A DNA stretch of 64,000 nt from Desulfatibacillum sp. Its GTDB lineage: Bacteria; Desulfobacterota; Desulfobacteria; Desulfobacterales; Desulfatibacillaceae. The translations under genes were made by a program, and so were the position numbers. This document shows, piece by piece, positions 50,709 to 61,200 of the stretch (position 1 is its first letter; each line of letters opens with the position of its first letter). The notes beneath the pieces are model-generated. The model was given only the letters and a program-made list of their open reading frames with translations, did no database searches and was not told the origin of the DNA. The stretch covers positions 1-64,000 of the forward strand of contig JAEINP010000018.1 in NCBI GenBank assembly GCA_016342355.1, given 5' to 3'.

Positions 50709-52169
50709 ATGACTCCACCCACCATCTGCAAGGCCTTTGTCATGGCCTCGGGCAAGGGCAGCCGCTTTGGACGAAAACCAAACGATCCTCCCAAGACCCT
50801 AAGCACTGTGGGCGGTGTGAGTCTGTTGGAACGCAATATCAGGCTATTGGATATGGCTTTTCCGCTGGATACGATTTTTCTAATCGCCGGAAGCCAACCC
50901 GGTGCTATCATGCAGGCCGCCCGGACTTTCGCAAAAACTCAAGCCAACATCCAAATCGTTGAAGCCACCAAGCAGGAAATAGCCGCAGGACTCCTTGGCG
51001 GTTTTGCCGCCATCGCCCCCTTTGTGGAACCGGAAGAATTATTTATAGCAGCCCTGGGGGACGAATACTACGACGGAGAAAACCATATAAAATTCGCACG
51101 GGCCGCGACTGCAACCAAGGAGTTTTCCGCCCTGTGCGCCATAAAACGCTGCCAAAGCCCAAAGGATTCCGGACGCAATTTCTCCCTGGTTTTTGACAAA
51201 TCCACCCTTCAGGTGGCAAATATCCGGGAAAAGGACCATAATGGCAACATGGAATATTTCGGCCTGGGACTGGTCTGCGCCAAGGGCGCTCTTGCCCATG
51301 CGGCCCAAGAGCAATGTAGAAAAAGCCGAATCATCTCCCCCTATGAATTAATCAACGAGCTTCCTGGAACGGCGCTCGGCTGCGAATTTTCATGTAAGTA
51401 TGTGAATGTAAACCGCCGTACCGACCTTCATCGGGCCAGGAATTGTGCCCGCAAAAATGAACGGATTCCCTTCAATGTGGACGTGGTCATCCCGGCCCTT
51501 AACGAGGAAGACAGCATCGCCCGGGTGGTGGCTGATTTTAAAAAATCCTGCTCCCAAGTGATTGTCATGGACAACATGTCCCGCGACCAAACCGCCCGAA
51601 TAGCCCGGAAAGCAGGGGCTGTTGTGGTCACCCAACCCATGGGAGGGTATGGGGACGCCATCGCAAAAGGGCTAAACCTGTGCACGGCCCCCATACTGGC
51701 TATCACCGAGGCGGACGGCTCTTTCCGCGCCTCGGACCTGGAAAAACTCCTGCCGCATCTGCTCAAGGCCGATGCGGTCCTGGGCGCCCGAACCTGTGAA
51801 CGCCTGGTTCAGCCGGGGGCGTTCATGCCCTATCCCTTACGATTGGGCAACCGGGCCGTGGGCCTGCTTTTGTCCAGCCTGTGGCCCGGCCACAAGGCGC
51901 ACTATACTGACGTGGGTTGCTCGTTGCGGGTCATGTGGCGGGATGCCTATCTGGATATCAGGGATGATTTGAAGGGACAGGGGCCGGAATTCGCCCCGGA
52001 AGTAGCCCTGGAAATCATGGATCACGGCCTGCGGGTGGCGGAAGTACCGGTGTCCTATTATCCCCGCCTGGGGGGCGGTTCCAAGCTCTCGGGCAATTAC
52101 CAGAACTCTGCCCGCACTGCGCTTAGGATGCTAAGGTTGATCCTATCCAAACGAATCCGTAAACTGTAA
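50709..52169 (+). CDS. Fused nucleotidyltransferase / family 2 glycosyltransferase
   Basis: A 486-residue two-domain protein. Residues 8-245 are a sugar-nucleotide or aminoethyl-type nucleotidyltransferase: 'VMASGKGSRFGRKPNDPPKT' is the GXGXR...K loop and 'FIAALGDEYYDG' carries the metal aspartate. Residues 255-480 are a GT2 domain: 'VDVVIPALNEEDSIARVVAD', 'VIVMDNMSRDQTARIA' and 'AITEADGSFRASDLEKLL', with 'DVGCSLRVMWRDAY'. The fusion couples activation of a sugar or alcohol phosphate to its transfer, probably to a polyprenyl phosphate. The ATG is preceded by CAGGAAAA. Converges on the giant gene. Confidence 0.85.
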   Translation: MTPPTICKAFVMASGKGSRFGRKPNDPPKTLSTVGGVSLLERNIRLLDMAFPLDTIFLIAGSQPGAIMQAARTFAKTQANIQIVEATKQEIAAGLLGGFAAIAPFVEPEELFIAALGDEYYDGENHIKFARAATATKEFSALCAIKRCQSPKDSGRNFSLVFDKSTLQVANIREKDHNGNMEYFGLGLVCAKGALAHAAQEQCRKSRIISPYELINELPGTALGCEFSCKYVNVNRRTDLHRARNCARKNERIPFNVDVVIPALNEEDSIARVVADFKKSCSQVIVMDNMSRDQTARIARKAGAVVVTQPMGGYGDAIAKGLNLCTAPILAITEADGSFRASDLEKLLPHLLKADAVLGARTCERLVQPGAFMPYPLRLGNRAVGLLLSSLWPGHKAHYTDVGCSLRVMWRDAYLDIRDDLKGQGPEFAPEVALEIMDHGLRVAEVPVSYYPRLGGGSKLSGNYQNSARTALRMLRLILSKRIRKL

Positions 52170-52194
52170 CATTTCCAGCCGGAACGCAGGCATT

Positions 52195-52234
52195 AAAAAA
52201 GGGAAGCCCCCTCAACGAGGGCTTCCCTTTTTTT
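52195..52234. terminator. Bidirectional terminator between convergent genes
   Basis: A 9-bp perfect stem GGGAAGCCC-cctcaacga-GGGCTTCCC, flanked by A-run and T-run. It serves the fused GT gene on plus and the giant surface protein gene on minus. Confidence 0.93.
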
Positions 52235-52249
52235 GTTGATTTCAATGGA

Positions 52250-55200
52250 TTAAACTCTGTGCTTGCGCACCGTACCTACCAAGCCCCCCGCCATCAGAAG
52301 CAGGATTAAGGCCCATGCCGCGCTTGCGTTGGCGCCAGAGGCCGCGTCCACAAAGCATCCGCCGCTTCCCCCACCCTCCGCCACGCCAATGGAGTTCTTG
52401 CTGGAGCCCGAATTGGCGCCGCTGGTTCCAGGAGCAGCCGGAGGCCTTTCCTCATCTGTAGCAGCCCAGGCAACCCTCTGGACCGCATGGCTGATCTTGC
52501 GGGTTACGCTTGCCAGGAACCCAAGATCAGACTTGCGGGAAGCCACCTTCTTCACATCCGTGAACGCGGTGGGCGGAATCTTGAGGGTGACCGGCTCATT
52601 GGTGGGATTGTTAATCCAGTAACCGCCGTTGGTTACCATTCCCGTAACCACCACATAACCATCCACTCCTGCCTCCGCATCCTCGGGATCATAGGTGAAC
52701 AGACTCTTGTCGAAGAGCGGCGAATCCTCCTCGGTCGGATAATAATAAATTTCTCCGTCCGTTGACGCCTCGGTGGCGTTCCAGTTGAGGCTATGGTCAA
52801 AGGGATTGCCGATCATGTTCCAGCCAGTCTGGAGCGTGATAAAGTAATTCTCGGAATCGTCATTGAGCAGTCCCGGCACATTCACGTTTCCGCCATAGCG
52901 GGAAATGAGCCAGTAGGCCTGCCCTGGCGCCATGGGGAATTGCAGGTCAAAGTCTGTTTCATTGCCCTCTACGTAATACTCGTTGGCGTCGCCGCTGGCC
53001 TGATCCAGGGGATCAAAGGCAAAGATGCGCCATTTGGTGTCGTCATAGGCGCCCAGGTTTGCACCGTCGCCCAGGAGTTCCACCATGGAATCCTCGGCAG
53101 CCGGATACAGCGGAAAACTGATCATGCGGTAGGACTCCACATCAGTCCCGGCGTCCACAGGCAGACCCGCAGAACTGGGCTCCGCCAGGGTGTACAAGGA
53201 CAAGTGCTCCAGATTGACCGTTATACTGGACCCGTCGTTGCCTTCATCGGGCACATATTCCCAACGTCCGGTTTCCGTGTTGAAGGTAAACACCAACTGG
53301 TCGTTGATGTCGCCGCCCCCGTAGTACGGGAAAGCCAGGGAAGCCGGAATGGAGAAGGTCGTGCCTTCCGGGCCGATCTGAACCACGGGCGAACTGCTCT
53401 CGCCCAGGAACGGTGTGCCTGTCAAAACCGTACCGATGGTAAAGGTCACCGGCGCTCCGGTGGAGGAGTTGGGCACAACAAAGCCCAAACCATCCAGATC
53501 CCCTCCCGGATCCGTCACACCCATGGTCACCCCTTGACCGGCTGGTACGTACTGAGGCGCCGCCACCAGGGTGGCCTCCACCTTTTGTATATTGTAGGGC
53601 CCGGCTGTCAGGCTGAAGCCTGCGTTGTCGTACACCCACAGGGAGGCGCTGCCCTTTGCCAACGGCATAAAGGTAAAGGTTCCGGCCGAGGCGTCCAGGT
53701 TCACAACAGATCCCAAAGTGGGATCCGCCACATCAACCGAGTAAGGCGCCATGCCGCCGGTAATCTGACAGTTGATGGCCACGGTAGTGGTCACAGCGTC
53801 GGTCACCAGAATCAGGGGAGAAGCCTTTTGGGGCGCCAAAGCCAGGGGCGATAGTGCGGTAACGGTCAACGCATCGCCCTGAACCATGTGTACCCCGTCT
53901 GATACCTGCACCTGGAAGGCCTGTGCTCCCAGTTGGGTCTGGGAAGGCGTCCACTCCAGCATACCTGTGTAGATGTCCGGGAAGTTCATCCCGTCCGGTC
54001 CCTCGTCCACGGAATACTCTAAGGCGGCTGATTCCGGATCGTAACTCGAAAACTCCAGGTGGAAAGCCCGGTTTACCATGCCGTAATAAGGCGGATAGCC
54101 CATGGACATGGGCGCGTCCGGGGCATTGTTCACCGCAATGATTTCCAGGGAAAAGGTCTGGTAAGTTGTCCGGCCGTAGGTATCGGTGGCCGAAATCTGC
54201 ACTGTGTAGATTCCGGCATCGCTATCCCCGGCTGTATAGGTCACTTCACCGGTCCCGCCATCAATATTCATCGACCCTGGAAGCCCGGCGTTGTCAGGCC
54301 CGAAGCCCCAATTGACCACGCTCCCGTACGCCGTGGGTTGATAAGTGTAGTCAGCGCCTTCATTCAGGGTGAGAGGCGGCGTGGAGGTGATGCCCAGCCC
54401 GTATTCCTCGTAGCAACCCATGTCGTATTCACTGTTGGGACCCAAAGGACGGGACCTGCCAAGCAAGTCAAGACCAGGAGCCGCAACGGCGCCGTCCTCG
54501 GCGATGGTTTGCGGAATGGCGTCAATGGCCGGGGAGTCGGGCATGAGCCGGAAATCCCCGTTTGCCGCATCCACGAACATGGGATCGACCTCAATGGAGC
54601 CGGGGACCATACCTGCACTGAAATTGCCCGAGGAGTTTTCCCAGCCGCAGTTGTAGCCCCGGGTTACGACTGAATTGCCGAAGAAATACCCATGGGTTCC
54701 GTTCATGGCCGACACATTGAACAAAAATACCGGAGCGGCATCATTGGTTGTAATGCCCGCCAGCGTGTTGGAAACCACTGTGTTGTTAATGATTTCGGGA
54801 GAAGGCTCGAAGGCGTCCCCTGTATCATAATCCTGAATCCGGATGCCCGACCCAAACTGGCTGTACCGCACCAGGTTGTTCTCCACCCGCACATTGGCGC
54901 CCACCGAGTAAATGGCCAGGTTGTCGCCGTAATTGGTGCACAGGATGTTGCCGCTTATCAGGACATTGTCCGTGTTCGCATCCACCAGAACACCTTCCGT
55001 GCCGTTCGTGATGGTAAAGCCTTGCAGGGTGAATCCGTCCACACCGGCAATGTCCACGGCAGGCAGAGTGGGCAGCCAGTCCTCGCCGTCATATTGCAAA
55101 ACCCCGCCTATAATGCTGACGCCCGGTCCCGCACCCTCCAGGGTGACCCCGTTGTGCTGATCCGTAATCACCAGGTTCTCCGTGTATGTGCCTGCCAGGA

Positions 55201-58200
55201 CTTCCACTGTGTCGCCCTGGGAAGCCGCGTCCAGGGCGTCCTGGATGGCGGCGTAATCCGTGGGCACCGTGATGGTCATGACATCCCGCACCGTCACATA
55301 TGTGTGAACCCGGGTGAAATTGCCTGCATTGTCTGTCAAGCCAATCCTGAACCACATGCTGGCCCCATGGGTCAAGGGAGCATCCGGCGTCCAGTATCCC
55401 AGCACCGTGCCGCTTATGGTCGTGGTGGTGGTCAGCACGCCTGTAACAGCCCCGTCGTCAACCTCTACATCAATTAACGCGGGATTTACGCCGGAAATAT
55501 CGTCCATCACCTCAAAGGTCCAGGGACCCGTGGGCGAAGCCTCCACTCCACCAGTCGGAATGGACCACAACAGGTAAGGCGCCTGGGTGTCCGCCAGCTC
55601 GTAACAGCCTATATCAAAACCATTAAGCTGGGGCCTTGCCACGCCCAGAATGTCCTCCGCCGGAGCAGCGGGAGGCGCAGCGGCTTCCACGCTGTCAAAA
55701 GCGTCCACACAGGGAGAATCGGGCATAAGGCTATAGTCGCCGTTTGCAGGATCGGTAAATCGGGGATCCGCCAGTATGGCGTTGGTTCCTGTGCCCGCCC
55801 CGTAATAATGGCCTGACGGGTTTCCATACAGACAGTTGTAATCGTTGATTATACTGCCGGTAATGCTCTCCAGGCCGAAGTCCTCATTGTAGGCGATAAT
55901 ATTATAATATGCCTCGGAAGTACTGTAATATTCGTAAATACCCGAGGATGTGTTGGAAACCACAGTATTGTTGACAATGACAGGAGAAGGCGTATTGGCA
56001 TCGCCTGTGTCCGCGTCTATCACCATGATGCCCTGGCCGTAATTTTCCAAGATAAGGTTGTTCTCTATACGGCAGGTTCCCTCGGATTCCAAATAAATGC
56101 CAGCGGCAGGCATCCAGTCTCCTGCAACGCCTCCGTCAATCAACGTGCCCGCGCAACCGGATATAATATTACCGGATATGAGGACATTGTCGGCAGCCTG
56201 TCTAATATACACATTGCGCGAGCCGCCTTTAAGGGTGAAACCGGAAAGCCGGAAGTTATCCACATCGCCGATTTCAACCACAGGCCCAACAGGAGCGTTC
56301 ACCTCCACGGCCTGTTCTTCGGAATTCAAGATGAACCTGTTTTCCCAAACGCTGGTGATGGAAGTAACCTCCGGTCCGCCCGTACTAGTCAGAATCACTC
56401 CGCTTTGCATGGAGGGGACTATCAAGTTATCCACATAGTTGCCGGGATTCACATACACAGTATCCCCGCTCACGGCCTGGGCCAGGACTTCACTGATGGA
56501 ATCGCCCGGGTTGACATACAGGCTGGTATTGCCCCGCGTGGTGAAGCAATAGGAATCCTGGTTCAGGCTGTTGCCCGCATAGTCGGAAATCGTCACGTCA
56601 ATGCAAACCTGGGAATCCAAAGGCGCCGGAACGGAGGGGTAAACATCCACCAACAAGGTCCCCGTGACCGTAAAGGACGTTACAATATTCGTTGACAGAT
56701 AACCGGAATTCGCACCCACATACAAGGTAGTGGGATCAATACCCGAGCCATTGTCCTGCAGTTCAAAATACCAGGGACCAGCAGGCGACGCGTCCGTATC
56801 TCCGGACCCGGGTATGGCCCACAGGATAAACGGCGCGGCTAAGTCTTGCATTTCGTAACACCCGGCGTCGTAATCGCCGCCCGGATTATACTGGGGACGG
56901 ACGATCTGTTCGATGTCATCCCCCGGAGCCACGGGCGGAGGATTGGTTCCCGGAACACCGTTGGGAATCATGTCAATGGCCGGAGATCCCTCGTCCGGAC
57001 GGAAATCCCAGTCCAGGGGGCTGACCGGGGAGATATCCATAAACAGAGGATCTTCCAACACATCATTGGTTCCCGCACTCAACCCGGTGTAATCGGCGGT
57101 GTTGCCATAAACCAGGTTGTAATCCCAGGTCAGGGAGTCGGTATCCAGGTAAAGTCCGTTTCCATTGTGAAAGGCCACAATATTATAATAGCCGGAATTC
57201 TGTCCGTCATAGGAATACACGCCGCCAAGGCTGTTGTAGGCAATGGTGTTGTTGAGAAGCTCGGCCTCCATGGGGGTTCCGGCTTTGGTGACGATCGTGC
57301 TAAACAGGTAAACGCCCCATTGGCCGTTATTGTGAATCAGGTTGTTGGTGATGTCATAGTAGGAATTGCCGGTAATGTGTATACCCGCCTCGGAGTTGAG
57401 GGCAATCTGACAATTAATAATGTCCACAATTCCGCCGCCATACACCTCAATGCCGTTGGCGCCGCTGACCACGGTCAAATCCCGGATCACTACATCCGAG
57501 GATTCATCCACAAAGATGACGGAAGCCGTGTTCCCCGACCCGTCCAGGACGGTCTGGCCATACCCGGAACCGGTAAAGGTGATCCCCGCGTGGCGGCTGG
57601 TCAGAACCAGGTTTTCCGTAAAGGTTCCCGATTCCAGGAGGATATGGTCGCCGGAAGTGGCGGCGTCCAGGGCTTCCTGGGCCGTGCCGTACTCCGTAGG
57701 AACCATGATGGGATCGCCCTCGCCCCGATTGGCCCTGATCGTAAAGGCAATCACGGCGGGATTGGGGTCAATGTCCTGACCTATATTATCCCGGGCGTAA
57801 ACATTCAGGGTAATGCTGTCTCCTGCGCCCCAGGGTGCGTCGGGCGTATAGGCAACCAGCACGTTGTTGGGGTCCGTGTCATCAATGACAAGACCCGTCA
57901 GGGAGACGCTGTTGAGGGTTATGTCAATAGAGGCCGCATCCACACCCGTCACGTCATCGGAAATCACCAGGGTGAAACCGGCGGCGGGCTGCACATCAAT
58001 ATCTCCGTCCACAGGAGAACTGGAGAACAGGTAAGGCCCTACGGTATCCTCGCCAAGGGTGAATTCCCTTTGTTCCGAAAGAGCCCCGCCCCAGTCGCCA
58101 AAGGGCAGGCCCTGGTCGGAGACAGCCACCACCCTCCATTGAAGAACGTCTCCTGTGGCGCCCAGGCTTAAATCCGCCGGGGTTTCAAAGGTGTAAGGCC

Positions 58201-61200
58201 CTGCCCTTCCATCGTCAGGGATATAGTAACTGGCGATCCTGGAAGCAAAATAATCCGATGAAAACTGGACATAATAACCGGAAACCGCCTCGGACATGGG
58301 CTCCCATTCCACCGTCACGGGCAGCAGCACCGTATTGCCGTTGGCAGGGCTGACCAGCGAGGGCGTGTCGCTGTACACCATAATGGGATGGCTCACCGTA
58401 GCCTGATGACAGGCTGTGTCGTAAGCAGTCACTTCCAAGATTTGCGGGCCTGCCGGGACAGAATCCCCCGGAGGCAGGGAATCAGTGGCATAATACCAAT
58501 AATTGCCGCCCATTCTATCCATGCTGGCGGAAAAAGTCCCCACAGTCATGGTTACGGTAGTGCCGAATATGGGATCCACCGCGCTGTCGCTCTTGCCGCC
58601 CTTATTCTCCCAGCCGCCCAAGCCGTCGTAATAATCGTCGGCTATGGTGGCGGTGGCATTGAGGTAAATTCCCCCTTGGGTGTTGTACACCTTGGGATAA
58701 GTGGGACCCATACGGGTGGTCAGACCATGAAGCGACGGCAGGGCATTGCCAAAGGTGGGCACTGTGCGCCACGAGAAACTTTGCTCGGCCACTCCTCCCT
58801 GGGGCACATTGCCTGAAAGATCGGTGACCGCATCGGGCGATTGAGTGTCCACGGTCAGGGTGATCACGGTATCGTTGGGAAAACTGGAGAATTGCCATTC
58901 CGGCTTGGGCACAATGCGCACACCCTGAGTAGGTTTGAAATATTGGGTCTCGAAACTGGTCGAGAAATCCTGGCCGCCCACATACAAATGCAGATTGGTT
59001 CCCATGACCAGGGTGGAGGGATCCAGTTCCTCGTCCGCATATAGCACCATGGCCGCCGATGTGGTGGCCACGTCCGTGGCGCCGTCCAGGGGCATACTCA
59101 ACGCCGGACCCTGCGTGTCGGCCGGTCCTGTGGTGAATTCCCACTCGTAGATGTCGCCCAAGGGGTTGGACGAAAGATCCTGGATTCCCGTAAAAAGCAT
59201 GACCTTATAGGTGGTGCCCCCCAATAGCGGGGCGTTGGGAAAAATGGCAAACCTGTTGCCCATCCACTGGCTGGATATGGGAACGGACGTCACGTTACCG
59301 CCGCCGGGTCCGGTCAACTGGAACATACTGGTGTATTCCGTGCCCATGGACTTGATGGCTTCGGAAAAAGTCGCCACAATGTGGTTGGAACTCATAAGCT
59401 GAGGAGTAACCGTGGGAACCCCGATTTGCCCGTCGTAAGGCACCGTGGCTACCACCGCCGGAGGCGTGGTGTCTCCAGCATCCGGCTCAGTCGTGAACCA
59501 GATAGTGAAATCCATGGGGTCTGTCGGCCATTGAGACTGATATTGGGTGGAATCCCTCAAAAGCACAGACACCCCGTAAGCCGTACCCGGTGCAAAATTT
59601 CCGATCTCGGGAGCATAATTCAGGGTATCATTGGCCTTGGTGGTGTCCGAAAAATTGGTGGAATAAGACCCGTCAGGTCCCAACTCGCTGTCCACCAGCA
59701 CGTTGCCCCACTGGTCAACCACATACAGGAAATAACCTCCCCACATTCCGGGCTTATCAATGGTCGCGGAAATTGCGCTGCCAGTGGGAACATTCATGTC
59801 GCCGGCATCAGGATATTGGGCGATGATCCGGGGACGAACAGCCTCAACCTCCTGAATTGTCCAATCATGCTGGACCTCGGTCCGGTAGGTCTTGTTCACA
59901 AAGCCGGGCAGCCATTCCAGGGAAGTACTCGCCGTAAGGGTCGCCTGTCCCAGGCTGCCGGGTTCGTTAATGTGCATACCAAATTCATCGGTCGAATAGC
60001 TTGCCGCACCCTGGTACTGGGTCAACCGGGCTCGGGTTTTGGACACAAATGTCACGTCGTTGGTCAGGCCTGTCGCCGTTGTCACATCCACAATCTTGGA
60101 GTACGCATACCGATGGCCGATGATGGGATTTTGGATATTGTAATATGCGTAATTCCAGGCGTCATTATAAACATCATCGACGTCCTGACCGTTCTCGTCC
60201 TTGCCCGGGGTCCAGGACCGTATCTCGCTGTATCCCAGGTTGTTCTGCCCCTGATAAATCCGCAGTTGGAGGACGCCCGGAAAAACGTCCCCGGGCGTTC
60301 CATCCGTGACAGCCGCTTCCAGGGTGACTTTTTGCTGGAAGGTCCCCCTGCCGGAATTCACGTCCACGGACCTGGAGACCTCCAGGTTGGGAGCCCAGGT
60401 GGAAGCTGCGCTTTCCACAAAGGAGTATTCCACCCCCTCCGTCATGCCCATGGCGAAATACAGAGGATTATTTTCCCAACTGTAAGACGGATTGGCGCAG
60501 ACTTCCGCGCATTGGGGACCGCACACATCAACATTGCTTTCCGGTATGGAATCCTGCGTCATCCAGTATCCGTCGTTGAGTTCATCCTGGGACGCCAGGA
60601 CGTTTTCCACGACCTGTCCCGGTTGCAAGGTCGCAGTCAGATCATCAATGTTCAACTGGACCCCGTAAGGCGCCTCCAGCCACAGGGAGTGGCGGATTTG
60701 ATATTGATAATCCCCCCCCACGGTCCGGGTTCCATCAAAAACATCCGTGTCGGCATTGATCCGATGGTTTTCGATAACCGTAAGGGATGGGGTGTGGGTT
60801 CGGGCAATCTCCAGGTTACCGAAAAAATCCATGCCTTCTTCCGTGGATTCTCCGGGAGATTGGGGCGGAGCAGCGCCATCCGTAGGATCATAGGCGTTGG
60901 TTATGTAATCGGTCCCGGTGGGAATACGGTACAATTCGTAGCCGTCCATGTTGCTGTAAGTCCAGCCCACAATTTCCCCGGCGGCGTCCGTGACGTACAC
61001 CATGGCGCCGGAAACAGTGCTATACCCGCTGTCTCCGGTCACGGTTCCGTATGCTTTCATGTCGTAGGTCGCCGGCAGAGTGAACGTAATCACGGAGGTG
61101 GCCGTGATGGGCACGTTCAAAGCCCTGTCCAGAATGGTGACGGAATCTTCCCCGATGACATTGGACTGAACCCAGGTAAGGTACAGATCAAAAGTTTCCC

